Shown here: positions 26,501-36,466 of the stretch, piece after piece
Layout: every line of letters starts with the position of its first letter
Position numbering within the stretch: position 1 is the stretch's first letter
NCBI RefSeq assembly: GCF_025966695.1
Contig: NZ_JAOEIY010000008.1
Coordinates: 143,254 to 207,253, forward strand
DNA from: Stutzerimonas sp. S1
GTDB taxonomy: Bacteria > Pseudomonadota > Gammaproteobacteria > Pseudomonadales > Pseudomonadaceae
Length of the DNA: 64,000 nucleotides
Direction: 5' to 3'
Program-made: the position numbers and the translations under genes
Notes under the pieces: model-generated
The model's input: the letters and a program-made list of their open reading frames with translations, nothing else
Told to the model about the DNA's origin: nothing
Databases searched by the model: none

Positions 26501-27063
26501 GTGTCGATCAGCACGGCATGATCGGCGAAGTACCAGTCGGCATAGCGAGTGCCGGAGACGTCCTTGGTCAGGCGCTGCTGTTCGCTGCGGTTGAGCGGAA
26601 AGTCCAGGCCGGAGAAATCCAGCAGGCTGGTCTTGCCGCTACCCTGCGGGCCGATCAGCAGGTACCAGGGCAGCTCGCTGCGCCATTTCTCGCTGCGCCC
26701 GCGATAGAGGCTGGAGGTCTTCAGGGTGCGCAGCGCCTGTTTGAAGCGATGGCGCAACTCCTGTTGCTCTTCGCCGATCAGGCCGTCGCGGCGCAGTTGT
26801 TCCTGAACGTCCTGATCCTCGGCGTCGCGCTTCTTGCGCGCGCTGGCGCGCCAGCTGGCGAAGACCATGGCCAGGCCCCAGCCGAGAAACAGCACGCTGA
26901 TGCTCAGCAGGCGGGCGGTCGCCGCCTCCCAGAATCGGTAGTCGTCGACTGCCAGCAACGGCCCGACGAACCACACCACGACCGCCAGCAGCAGGACCAG
27001 CAGTAGGCTCCAGACCCAGGTCCGGCGCAGCACGGCGCCGAGTTTGCCGAAGAACGTCTTCAT
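23524..27063 (-). CDS. tssM: T6SS inner-membrane complex protein TssM (IcmF-type)
   Basis: 1179 residues. Two membrane segments near the N-terminus (about 16-38 and 50-70) and a third at about 440-460 (LYAGAFGCLLLIGGAWALNF) frame a cytoplasmic NTPase-like domain with an intact Walker A GPQGSGKTS at residues 138-146. The large C-terminal part is periplasmic (IcmF-related and C-terminal beta domain). TssM joins TssL and TssJ into the envelope-spanning complex. It starts two bases after the tssL stop and overlaps the phosphatase gene. Confidence 0.96.
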   Translation of the reverse strand: MKTFFGKLGAVLRRTWVWSLLLVLLLAVVVWFVGPLLAVDDYRFWEAATARLLSISVLFLGWGLAMVFASWRASARKKRDAEDQDVQEQLRRDGLIGEEQQELRHRFKQALRTLKTSSLYRGRSEKWRSELPWYLLIGPQGSGKTSLLDFSGLDFPLNRSEQQRLTKDVSGTRYADWYFADHAVLIDTAGRYLTQPDAAVDGSAWDTLLGLLRRRRARPLNGVLVNLPVDQLQGGSELELENLARQTRQRLHEIHQRLSVDVPVYLVLSKADRILGFDEFFEQLSREESDQVLGASFRKEQNGSDAQVVRQEFEELLRRLNSQVILRMHQERDTQRRGRILDFPHQLGQIGEHLSLFIELAFAGNRYQRASQLRGFYLTSAPQLREGLDPLTAGIGRQLGLASSALPTFRSGRARFINQLLSRVIFPEAELAGLDQREVRRIDWGQRALYAGAFGCLLLIGGAWALNFSGNHERLEQLRGIAQQLGSERKSIEAGDEALRTLKALDASYAATEVFPPKDEVSWLRRGGLYQGEAVDPTLHEAYRRDLEKLLLPRVGRQLEAQIRANLNDREQLLGSLRAYLMLNLAERRDAAFLKDWLAADWSLRHPGNAVAQQGLNTHFARLLEESFAPYQLNEKLVAKARAQLRSESLAAVVYRMLRDQARNLPDYRLNTQLGPQASLFVGGDYAIPGFYTQRGYHKLFVAQGADLVSEILRDNWVLGEGDSLSAKDLSRLLTEMEQLYFRDYAAHWSEAIAQLNILPAASAAQGAAQLAGLTAANSPLLQLLLEIRENTRFAGLTEAAAEAGELAEAAQDAGGKLGKAAKLATAAAEQTQAALLKNVPDTARKTLERRFAPLHQLLDENGAAGPELSASLQALDALQLQLASLAHASAPEQAAFEMAKARMGGQRDAINQLRNSAARLPQPLGKWLGLLAEDSWSLVLSDAYHYLNQRYRNELYASYRGALRARYPFSAHSASDVALADFREFFKAQGLADSFFERYLKPFVSGSAGQYQLRRVDGRGLPLSEQFLAQMSRAQTIRRSFFAENPNEPLILFKLEPYSLDSSLGRADFRFGNQQLEYRHGPIVQTAFRWPAEADDGRTSLVVEELGGRRVGIEKNTGPWSLFRLIDLMQVDYHSGRDVLMLKADLGGLRANYLLHAQRSPNPFDLALLRGFKLPATL

Positions 27064-27064
27064 C

Positions 27065-27946
27065 TCATTTCATCCCTGACAAGGTGGAGTCGCCGGCATC
27101 CATGTCCAGCGAGCGATAGGGTTGCAGCACGCTCTCTCGTTGTTCGCCGAGCACCCAGGCGAAACCGCCGTAGATCACCCCGAGGCACATCAGGGTGAAC
27201 AGCGCGACCATCCACCAGGGCACGATGCGCACCAGGCGCCGGCGGGTGTCCTTGAGGCCCTCCCAATGCGGCGACAGCTCGCGCGGGATGTCGCCGCGCA
27301 TCTGGCGGATCTGCCGGTAAAGGCTGTCGCGTACCGCTTCCAGTTCGAGCATGCCGCGCGGCAGCACGCGGTACTTGCCCTCGAAGCCAAGCGACAGGCA
27401 GAGGTACATCAGTTCGAGCATCGGCAGGTGCTTGACCGGGTTGCGCGATAGCCGCTCGAGCAGCTGGAAGAACTTCTCGCCGCCGAAGGTCTCGTTGTGA
27501 AAGGAGGACAGCAAGCTCATCTGCGACCATTCGCTCTCGTTGCCCCAGGGCGTGGTCACCACGGCCTCGTCGAGCACGGTGCAGAGCACGTAGCGCGCCG
27601 CCATTACCTGGCTGCTTTCGGCGCCGTCATGCAGCGCGCGATGCTCGAACAGCTTGATCGCGCTGCTCAACTGGCCGTGCAGGGCCTGCAGGTCTTCGCT
27701 TTCCAGGCTGTGCTTGAAACGCACCACTTCCGACAGCAGCGGCGAGGCGGCGGCCACCAGCGGGTTGAGGCTGATATTGAAGGTCTCCGCCGGGCGCAGG
27801 CGCGCAGCGTAGATCATCCGCTCTTCCAGCTGCTCGAAGCGCGGCGGGGTGTCGAAGTCGGTCAGCGTGCTCTGCGCCGGCGCTTCTCCCGCTCGATTGA
27901 CGATGACCGTGCGCTCGTCCTGTCCGTAATCCATTTCCTTGATCAT
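27065..27946 (-). CDS. tssL: T6SS inner-membrane complex protein TssL (DotU-type)
   Basis: 293 residues. The DotU cytoplasmic domain is clear (NPLVAAASPLLSEVV, YVLCTVLDEAVVTTPWG, FHNETFGGEKFFQLLERL, LELMYLCLSLGFEGKYR), with one C-terminal membrane segment (WWMVALFTLMCLGVIYGGFAWVL). It has no peptidoglycan-binding extension, so anchoring to the wall must come from another protein. It lies six bases after tssK and two before tssM. Confidence 0.95.
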   Translation of the reverse strand: MIKEMDYGQDERTVIVNRAGEAPAQSTLTDFDTPPRFEQLEERMIYAARLRPAETFNISLNPLVAAASPLLSEVVRFKHSLESEDLQALHGQLSSAIKLFEHRALHDGAESSQVMAARYVLCTVLDEAVVTTPWGNESEWSQMSLLSSFHNETFGGEKFFQLLERLSRNPVKHLPMLELMYLCLSLGFEGKYRVLPRGMLELEAVRDSLYRQIRQMRGDIPRELSPHWEGLKDTRRRLVRIVPWWMVALFTLMCLGVIYGGFAWVLGEQRESVLQPYRSLDMDAGDSTLSGMK

Positions 27947-27951
27947 GTCGC

Positions 27952-29283
27952 TCAGTCCCTGACCGCCCAGAATTTCAGTTCGAGCCCGGCGAAGTCACCG
28001 GACACATGGAAGGCAAAGCCGCCGGAACGCTCCAGTTGCGCCTGGTCCTCGGCGTTGAGTTCCAGCGCGAAGTAGGTCTTGCCGGCATGGAAGGGGATCT
28101 GCCGCGGCGCCACCGGCAGCGGCTTGAGGCGGATGCCCGGCAGATGCAGGTTGACCAGCTGGCGGATGCGCTCCACCGGACCGATCTTCAGGTGCGCCGG
28201 CAGGCGGGTGCGCAGGGTTTCCGAATCGCACTGGGCGCTGGCGGCGAGCACGAAGGACGCCGTGCCGAGCAGCTTGTGGTCGTGCAGCGGCGATACCTGG
28301 ATGCCGTACTGACGCTGCTGCAGCAGCAGTTCGATGGCGTGCTGCTCGAGCACCATCGACAGCACCTGGCGGATCGCGTCCATCAGCTTGCGGAAGCTCG
28401 CGCCCTGGTCGCTGTGCTGGTAGCGGCCATCCAGGCGCGGGCGCTTGCTCTCGCTGGAGAAGGTCGCCAGCTCGCCGAGCAGGCCAAGCAGGTCGCGGTA
28501 GATCTGCTCCGGATGCACCTGCTCCACGCCCAGGTAGTGGCGTAGCACCGGTTCATGACGGTTGATCAGCTGCAGCATCATGAAGTCGCCGACCTCCGCG
28601 CCACCGACCTTGCCGGTGGCGCTGATGCGCTCGGCAAGGGTGTCGCCGCGGTGGGCGAGCATGCTGATCACTTCCTTCAGGCAGGACAGCAGGTAGCCCG
28701 AAGCCTGGAAGTTGACGTAGGTCGGAATGAACTCCGGGTCGAGGCTGATGACCCCGTCCGGCGTGGTGTCGAGCACCTCGCACAGCTGCAGCTTCACGTA
28801 GGCCTGGTCGCTCTGCTGCTCGCCCAGCAGCAGGCGGAAATCCGGCAGGCCGGTGCTGACCTGGCTGGTGCTGCTGTCGCCGGCATTGGAATCGGCGACC
28901 TCCAGCTCATGGGCGGTGTAGCGCGCCAGCACGTCCTTCTGCTCGGGCCGGCGGGTTTCGATGTGGTTGCCGGTGACCAGCGGCAGCGCGAGATAGACCA
29001 GGGTGCTGCCGGTGTTCGGCGGGATGTCCAGGGCCAGTGGCTCGCGTTCGCTGCCCAGCTCGAACAGGGTGCCGTCCGGGAGGATGCCGCTGGCCTGGCT
29101 GAGCACCAGCTTGCCCATGTTGAGGAACTGGCGGTCGATCTCCAGGTTGAAGAAACCCCAGGCATAGCTGCCCAGCTTCTGGGTGCGCGCCTTGAGCTGG
29201 TGGTCGTAGTAGCGATCGCTTTGCTGGAAGTGCTGCGGGCGCAGCAGCATGCCTTCCTGCCAGACAACCTTGTGCAGGCTCAT
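27952..29283 (-). CDS. tssK: T6SS baseplate protein TssK
   Basis: 443 residues beginning MSLHKVVWQEGMLLRPQHFQ, the signature start of TssK (KVVWxEGMFLxPQHFQ). Other family blocks include ARYTAHELEVADSN-type and LQQRQYGIQVSPL. TssK trimers connect the baseplate to the TssL/TssM complex. The gene starts two bases from tssJ and ends six before tssL, consistent with one transcript. Confidence 0.95.
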   Translation of the reverse strand: MSLHKVVWQEGMLLRPQHFQQSDRYYDHQLKARTQKLGSYAWGFFNLEIDRQFLNMGKLVLSQASGILPDGTLFELGSEREPLALDIPPNTGSTLVYLALPLVTGNHIETRRPEQKDVLARYTAHELEVADSNAGDSSTSQVSTGLPDFRLLLGEQQSDQAYVKLQLCEVLDTTPDGVISLDPEFIPTYVNFQASGYLLSCLKEVISMLAHRGDTLAERISATGKVGGAEVGDFMMLQLINRHEPVLRHYLGVEQVHPEQIYRDLLGLLGELATFSSESKRPRLDGRYQHSDQGASFRKLMDAIRQVLSMVLEQHAIELLLQQRQYGIQVSPLHDHKLLGTASFVLAASAQCDSETLRTRLPAHLKIGPVERIRQLVNLHLPGIRLKPLPVAPRQIPFHAGKTYFALELNAEDQAQLERSGGFAFHVSGDFAGLELKFWAVRD

Positions 29284-29285
29284 GC

Positions 29286-29768
29286 TTACTGTCCTTCTTC
29301 GGCGAGCGGATCGAACAGCGCGATGCCGCGCTCATCCAGGCTCAGGGCGACATGGGTGCGCTCCTGCGGCGGCAGGGCAATCACATAGCGCCAGCTGGCT
29401 TCCGGCAGGTCGCGGTAGGCGGCCAGCACGCCGACGTAGCGGCTGCCGTCCTGCACCGAGAGCTTTAGCTCGCGGCTTTCGCCGGGACGCAGTTCCAGTT
29501 CCTCGGAGGTCACCAGGTCCGGTGCCAGGGCTTCCTTGGGCCGCTGGTAGAGGGCGAAGAAGTCGCCGTTCTCGAACGCCACCGGATGCTTGAGCTCCAG
29601 CAGGCGCAGCACGATCGGCGACGGCCGGCCGTTGAGATCGGGGTTGAGGCGGTCGCTGCCGTGCAGTTCGAGGTCGAGCTTGGTCAGCTTGGAGTACGGC
29701 GACAGCGCCGAGCAGCCGCCCAGCACGAGCAGCGAGGCCAGCATGGCCAGGGTTATGCGACGAGGCAT
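29286..29768 (-). CDS. tssJ: T6SS outer-membrane lipoprotein TssJ
   Basis: 160 residues with signal peptide and lipobox LGGC (Cys at about residue 19), followed by a transthyretin-like beta domain with the family pattern LKLDLxGSDRLNPD (here LDLELHGSDRLNPDLNGRPSPIVLRLLEL) and FALYQ. TssJ anchors the membrane complex to the outer membrane and binds periplasmic TssM. It equals lip2/hsiJ2-region genes of HSI-II. Confidence 0.93.
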   Translation of the reverse strand: MPRRITLAMLASLLVLGGCSALSPYSKLTKLDLELHGSDRLNPDLNGRPSPIVLRLLELKHPVAFENGDFFALYQRPKEALAPDLVTSEELELRPGESRELKLSVQDGSRYVGVLAAYRDLPEASWRYVIALPPQERTHVALSLDERGIALFDPLAEEGQ

Positions 29769-29772
29769 GGGA

Positions 29773-30969
29773 TCATCCTTGATGGGTTGAATCGAGCGTG
29801 GCGATCAGGCGCACCTGCTCCTCATAGGTCTTGGCGAAGTCGCGGGCGAACAATCGCTCGCTCCAGTCGGCATCCTGGCCGAGGCTTTGATGCAGCCGGC
29901 GATAGGCGCGCCAGCGACTGCCGGCAGTGGCGATCAGCGGTTTGCGGCCTTCACGTTCGAAACGCAGCGCCAGCTGCTCTGGTGCCAGCTGCTCGAACAT
30001 TGCGTGAACAGCCGCGCGGCTGGCCGCCAGCAGTGCCACCTGATGCGCCTGCAGGTCGCGGAAGGCGCGGCCGATGGCCTGTTCGGCCGGCAGCTGGCCG
30101 GGCTTGCCGCCGCGCAGCAGGGCGCTCAGGGCCTCGCCGGCATCGGCGCTGTGCTTGAGCGGGTTGTTGCCGGCGCTCTGCACGGTGGTCAGCGCCAGGC
30201 GCAGCTCGTTCTTCAGCTCGCTGCGGGTGCGCAGGCTCTGCTGCAGGCCGCCGACGCTCTGCTTGAGCAGGCGGGCGGCGTTCAGCGCCAAGGCCTGGCG
30301 CTGCTCCTCGTCGAGGTCGTCGAGTTCGATGCCCAGCGCTTCGCCGAAACGTGTCCAGAATCCCTGTGTCAGTCGTTCGGGCTCGGCTTCGTGCTTGGTT
30401 TCGGGCGCCGCCTGCGGCATGACCAGCTCCGGCAACGGCAGGCTTTCCATGTCGATGCGTGCGTAGTCGCGCTGCTGGGCCTGGCGCTGTGGCGCAACCA
30501 GGGCGAGGTCGAGGTCGTCGACTTCGGCGTAGATGCGCTCCTGCTGGTCCATGGCGACCAGCGGATCGAGGTCGAGAAAGGCATCGTCGGGGATGATGCT
30601 GCCGGCCGGCTGCGGGCGGCCGATGTCCCCTTCGAACAGCGCCGGGTCCTGGATCAGCCGCGCGCGGATCTCGAAGTCGCCCAGGCAGTAGACGCTGCCA
30701 TGCTCGATGCGCTGCGGCTGGCCCTTGACTAGGCTGGCGCCACTGTCCTTGAGCTGGATGCCGTTGCTGCTGGTGTCGGTGAGGAAGAACGCCCCATCGC
30801 GGTAGCTGATCATTGCGTGGCGCCCGGAGAGGACGCGCTTGCGGTCGGGGATCACCCAGTCGCAGCCTTCTGCGCGGCCGATCACGCCGCCGGCCTGCTT
30901 GAAGGTTTTGGTGGTCAGCAGACCCGGCACGAATTGCTGGGCGCCTACCATATCGAAGACCAGTTCCAT
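29773..30969 (-). CDS. tagH: FHA-domain T6SS protein TagH/Fha
   Basis: 398 residues. The N-terminal FHA domain shows GRAEGCDWVIPDRKRVLSGRHAMI and TSSNGIQL, the phosphothreonine-binding loop residues. The C-terminal half matches the ImpI/VasC-type conserved region (GLQQSLRTRSELKNELRL, NNPLKHSADAGEALSALL). It would read the phosphorylation state set by the kinase/phosphatase pair at 21.8-23.5 kb. AAGGAG lies ten bases before the ATG. Confidence 0.93.
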   Translation of the reverse strand: MELVFDMVGAQQFVPGLLTTKTFKQAGGVIGRAEGCDWVIPDRKRVLSGRHAMISYRDGAFFLTDTSSNGIQLKDSGASLVKGQPQRIEHGSVYCLGDFEIRARLIQDPALFEGDIGRPQPAGSIIPDDAFLDLDPLVAMDQQERIYAEVDDLDLALVAPQRQAQQRDYARIDMESLPLPELVMPQAAPETKHEAEPERLTQGFWTRFGEALGIELDDLDEEQRQALALNAARLLKQSVGGLQQSLRTRSELKNELRLALTTVQSAGNNPLKHSADAGEALSALLRGGKPGQLPAEQAIGRAFRDLQAHQVALLAASRAAVHAMFEQLAPEQLALRFEREGRKPLIATAGSRWRAYRRLHQSLGQDADWSERLFARDFAKTYEEQVRLIATLDSTHQG

Positions 30970-30989
30970 GGTCGTGTCGCTCCTTGCGG

Positions 30990-31124
30990 TTATTGGCCGC
31001 GATTCAAGGCTTGCGGGTCGCCCAGCGGACGATATTGGTCATCGTTGAATTTGTAGTTGCCGGTGCAGCCGGTGAGCAGGGCTGCGGCGATGAGCGAAAC
31101 GAGGGCGTAATAGCGCACGGGCAC
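30990..31124 (-). CDS. Small T6SS lipoprotein OrfX
   Basis: 44 residues from a GTG start at 31124, decided by AGGAGGA six to eight bases upstream. A short basic N-terminus and hydrophobic stretch lead to the lipobox LLTGC (Cys20), and the mature peptide is only about 25 residues, ending YRPLGDPQALNRGQ. A tiny lipoprotein at this place, between the sigma-54 activator and fha, is found in HSI-II (orfX, PA1664 position). Its function is not known to me. It is too short for ordinary gene callers to find easily. Confidence 0.8.
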   Translation of the reverse strand: MPVRYYALVSLIAAALLTGCTGNYKFNDDQYRPLGDPQALNRGQ

Positions 31125-31336
31125 GCGATTTCCTCCTTGAAGTCGTGTGTGGGGAGCGAGGTGCGCCTGGCGGCGCGACACGGGCGGCACATTGAAGTTC
31201 AGTTGTGGTGTTTGGCAGGTGACCCGGTTCACAGAACATCCGCCGGATGCTGCCGAAACGCGCAGACGGTCAGATATGCCCGCGCGGTTGCGGATGCCGG
31301 CGCCGATGCGGCGCGTGCCTGGGCGTCCGTGCTGCA

Positions 31337-32854
<1,518 letters not shown>

Positions 32855-32855
32855 C

Positions 32856-35447
32856 TCAGGCGAACTCACAGACTAGTGCACCCTCGCCATCCAGCGTGGC
32901 ATGTACCCGCTGCAGCGGCTCGCCACTGGCCATGGCATCGAGCAGGCGGTCCACCACCAGCGGTTGCAGGTGCTGCTCGATCAGATGGTCGATCAGGCGT
33001 GCACCGCTGTCGCTGCCGCCGCAGCGCTCGGAAAGGTGCGTGACCAGCGCCGGGCAATGGCTGAACTGCAGCTGGCGACGCTGCAGCCGCTCACCGAAGC
33101 GCGCCAGCTTGAGCGCAACCAGCTCGTCGAGCACCTCACCAGCGATCGGGTAATAGGGCACCACGCGCATGCGCCCGAGCAGGGCCGGCTTGAAGTGCTG
33201 CGACAGCTGCGGACGGATGGCGAGTTCCAGATCCTCGGCCGCCGGTCGCTGCCCGGCGGTGCAGAAACTGGCGATGCGCTCGCTGGCGAGGTTGCTGGTC
33301 ATCAGGATCAGGGTGTTGCGGAAGTTGATCTCGCGGCCTTCACCGTCATTCGCCACGCCCTTGTCGAAGATCTGGTAGAAGACGTTCATCACATCCGGAT
33401 CGGCCTTTTCCACCTCGTCGAGCAGGATCACTGAGTAGGGTTTCTGCCGTGCCGCTTCGGTGAGCATGCCGCCTTCGCCGTAGCCGACATAGCCGGGAGG
33501 CGCGCCGATTAGGCGGGAAACGCTGTGCTTCTCCTGGAACTCGGACATGTTGATCACGGTGAGGAAGCGCTCGCCGCCGTACAACAGGTCGGCCAGGGCG
33601 AGGGCGGTTTCGGTCTTGCCGACGCCGCTGGGGCCGACCAGCAGGAACACGCCCACCGGCGCGTCGGGCTTGTTCAGCCCGGCCGCTGCCGCGCGCATGG
33701 CACGATCCAGCGCCTCCACGGCCTGTTCCTGACCGCGCACCCGGGCGCGCAGATCGGCGGCGAAGCTGGCGACCTGGGCGTTGTGCTCCCGGGCCAGCTG
33801 CGCCAGCGGCACGCCGGTCCAGTGACTGATCACCTCGGCCACCAGGCGCGGGCAGACCTCATGGCTGACCAGTCGCTGCTCGGCCTGGGCTGCCGCAAGT
33901 TCGGCCTGCACGGCGCGCAGCTCGGCCTCCAGTTCATCGAGCGATGTGGCCACGCGGTCCTCGATCGCATCGCCGCGGGCTTCGGCGGTGCGTTTGCGCA
34001 GGTCGAGCAGGCGCTCGGCGAGCAGGCGCTGCCTGGTCCAGCGGGATTCGAGCAGCTCGATCTCGTCCCCCGCCGCGATCAGCCGTTGCTCCAGCCGCTC
34101 CAGGGCAGCCGTGTCGACCGGCAGGCCGGCGGCCAGATCGCGGCGCATGGCTTCACGCTGGCGCTCGCCTTCGGCGATTTCGCCACGCAGGCGTTCCAGC
34201 GCCTCGGGCGCGGCGGCGAGGCTGATGCGCACCCGCGCGCAGGCGGTATCCAGCACGTCGACGGCCTTGTCCGGCAGCTGCCGGCCGGCCAGGTAGCGCG
34301 CCGACAGCTCGGCGGCGGCCGTGACCGCATCGTCGCGCAGGTAGATGCCGTGACTCTTTTCGTAGACCGGCGCCAGCCCGCGCAGGATGGTGACGGCTTC
34401 CGGAACGCTCGGTTCGTGCAGTTGCACCGGCTGGAAGCGCCGGGCCAGGGCCGGGTCCTTCTCGAAGTATTTCTTGTACTCGCTCCAGGTCGTTGCAGCG
34501 ATGGTGCGCAGCTCGCCGCGTGCCAGTGCCGGCTTGAGCAGGTTGGCCGCATCGCCGCTGCCGGCCTGGCCGCCGGCGCCAATCAGGGTATGGGCCTCGT
34601 CGATAAACAGGATGATCGGCTTCGGTGAACCTTTCACCTCGTCGATCACGCCCTGCAGACGGCGTTCGAATTCGCCCTTTACGCTGGCGCCGGCCTGCAG
34701 CAGGCCGAGGTCCAGGCAGAGCAGCTCGACGCCCTTCAGTGCCGCAGGCACTTCCCCGCTGACGATGCGCAGCGCCAGGCCTTCGACGATGGCGGTCTTA
34801 CCGACCCCGGCTTCGCCGACCACGATCGGATTGTTCTTCCGCCGCCGGGCAAGGATGTCGATCATCTGGCGGATCGCCGAGTCGCGGCAGAGCACCGGAT
34901 CGAGCTTGCCGTCACGGGCCTGTTGGGTGAAGTTGTGGGTAAAGCGCGCCAGGTTCGACTCGCCACCGGCAGCAGGTTTGCCAGTGCTGCCTTGCGACTG
35001 CTGGCTGAGGGCGAAGTCGCGCAGGCGCTCGGCATCCAGCCGGGCCAGCAATGGCTGGTAATGACTGCCTGCATAGCGCAGCGGATTGCGCAGCAGGGCG
35101 AGAATCAGCGCGGCCTGGTCGATCTGGCTCTGCGCCAGCTCCAGGCTCGCCACCAGCAAGGCATCCTGCAGCCATTGCACCAGTTCGGTGGAAAACACCG
35201 GGTTGCGCGACTCGCTGTGCTCGCCGCGCGGTTGCAGCGCCTGGGTCAGTGCGCCGGCATCCACCTCGGCATCCTGCAGCGCCCGCGCCAGCAGCCCTTC
35301 GGAACGCTCGAGCAGGCCGAGCAGCAGGTCCTCGACGAGGATCTTGCTGCCGCCACGTACCACGCAGCGTTCGGCTGCGCCTTCCAGATCCTGTTTACTG
35401 GGGGCATCCAGGGCTTGCACCAGTTGCTGTAAGTCGACGTTGATCAT
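32856..35447 (-). CDS. tssH: T6SS sheath-recycling ATPase TssH (ClpV)
   Basis: 863 residues from ATG 35447, chosen over an ATG six bases upstream because AAGGAAG is then correctly spaced and MINVDLQQLVQAL is the family N-terminus. Two AAA+ modules: Walker A GEAGVGKT at 211-218 with LFIDEAHTLIG, and GPSGVGKT near 600 with LLDEVEKADP; a ClpB-like middle domain lies between. ClpV extracts contracted TssB/TssC sheath for reuse. Confidence 0.95.
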   Translation of the reverse strand: MINVDLQQLVQALDAPSKQDLEGAAERCVVRGGSKILVEDLLLGLLERSEGLLARALQDAEVDAGALTQALQPRGEHSESRNPVFSTELVQWLQDALLVASLELAQSQIDQAALILALLRNPLRYAGSHYQPLLARLDAERLRDFALSQQSQGSTGKPAAGGESNLARFTHNFTQQARDGKLDPVLCRDSAIRQMIDILARRRKNNPIVVGEAGVGKTAIVEGLALRIVSGEVPAALKGVELLCLDLGLLQAGASVKGEFERRLQGVIDEVKGSPKPIILFIDEAHTLIGAGGQAGSGDAANLLKPALARGELRTIAATTWSEYKKYFEKDPALARRFQPVQLHEPSVPEAVTILRGLAPVYEKSHGIYLRDDAVTAAAELSARYLAGRQLPDKAVDVLDTACARVRISLAAAPEALERLRGEIAEGERQREAMRRDLAAGLPVDTAALERLEQRLIAAGDEIELLESRWTRQRLLAERLLDLRKRTAEARGDAIEDRVATSLDELEAELRAVQAELAAAQAEQRLVSHEVCPRLVAEVISHWTGVPLAQLAREHNAQVASFAADLRARVRGQEQAVEALDRAMRAAAAGLNKPDAPVGVFLLVGPSGVGKTETALALADLLYGGERFLTVINMSEFQEKHSVSRLIGAPPGYVGYGEGGMLTEAARQKPYSVILLDEVEKADPDVMNVFYQIFDKGVANDGEGREINFRNTLILMTSNLASERIASFCTAGQRPAAEDLELAIRPQLSQHFKPALLGRMRVVPYYPIAGEVLDELVALKLARFGERLQRRQLQFSHCPALVTHLSERCGGSDSGARLIDHLIEQHLQPLVVDRLLDAMASGEPLQRVHATLDGEGALVCEFA

Positions 35448-35458
35448 GTCCATCTTCC

Positions 35459-36466
35459 TTAATGAGTCTTGCTGCCCAGGGTGACCAAGCCGTCGGCGCG
35501 TTCGCGTCCGAGCCAGCTGGTCCAGCCGAGGCGGCAGTTGTTGTCGGCGCCGATGCGCAGTTCACGGATCTCGTCCGGGCGGAGCTCCAGGCGCAGGTCG
35601 TAATCCAGCGGATCGCGCAGGGTGAAGCGCACCAGCGCACAGAGCGGCTGGTAGCCGCTGCCAATGGGCAGGAATTCGTGGAAGCGATTCCAGTCCAGCT
35701 GGCGGATATGGATGCGGAACTTGCCGCCGCGGTCGCGGACCCGCTCGCCGAGCACCAGGCTCTCGCCCAGCTGGCTGTTGGCCTGGCCGAGGCGGTTGCG
35801 TTGTTCGCCGAGGATTTCCACCTGGCGCTCCAGGCATTGTTCGATGTTCAGCTCGGCGTGCTTGAAGTAGTAGCGCAGTACCGATTCGATCAATGCCGCT
35901 GAATGTGCGCGCAGGCTGAGCAGGCCGAGATAGGGCAGCAGGCGCTTCCAGTTCAGTTCCGGCGCGCTGCGGATGGCCTCGCCGCTGAGCCCGACCAGGG
36001 CGAACAGCTGCTCCGAGAAGGGGTCATGGGCGCCGCTGGTGAAGCGAGCGCGGTATCGGTACTTTTGCCAGATCGGCAGCAGCAGGCGCTGTAGGCGGTT
36101 GTTGAACAGGTCGAGGAAGTCGCGGGTCGGGTTGCCGTCCTCGCTGTCGCCAAGTGCTTGTTCGCCGTAGAAGGCCGGCAGCGGCGAGCCGGCGCCGAAA
36201 AGACTGACCAGGTTGATGCGCAGGCGCGCGCGCCACTCGCCGTGCTCCTGGAAGAACTGCACCTGCTCGATATCACTGCCGGGAAAGCCCAGGCTCGGAT
36301 TGGCCTGGAATTCCAGGCGCTCGTAGAGCGCCTCGTCATCCAGACCGGGATTGAGCTGGCGCAGGCGATCGAGCACCAGCAGCACACCCTGGAACAGGCT
36401 GTACTCGCGGATGCCGCGGTTGAGCGGTTTCAGAGCAGCGGTTGCTGACCCATGCGCGGCGTCCAT
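35459..36466 (-). CDS. tssG: T6SS baseplate protein TssG
   Basis: 335 residues with the TssG pattern near the N-terminus (YSLFQGVLLVLDRL, RLEFQANPSLGFPGSDIEQVQF) and the mid-region FLDLFNNRLQRLLLPIWQKYRY. TssG and TssF form the baseplate wedges with TssE and TssK. The start overlaps the end of tssF by 37 bases, indicating tight coupling. Confidence 0.94.
   Translation of the reverse strand: MDAAHGSATAALKPLNRGIREYSLFQGVLLVLDRLRQLNPGLDDEALYERLEFQANPSLGFPGSDIEQVQFFQEHGEWRARLRINLVSLFGAGSPLPAFYGEQALGDSEDGNPTRDFLDLFNNRLQRLLLPIWQKYRYRARFTSGAHDPFSEQLFALVGLSGEAIRSAPELNWKRLLPYLGLLSLRAHSAALIESVLRYYFKHAELNIEQCLERQVEILGEQRNRLGQANSQLGESLVLGERVRDRGGKFRIHIRQLDWNRFHEFLPIGSGYQPLCALVRFTLRDPLDYDLRLELRPDEIRELRIGADNNCRLGWTSWLGRERADGLVTLGSKTH

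Noticed and set aside
23431..27006. A 1191-codon open frame on the plus strand opposite tssM
   Set aside because: It is the antisense shadow of tssM, produced by GC-rich codon bias. It shows no domain pattern and no ribosome site, while the minus-strand frame is a full TssM.
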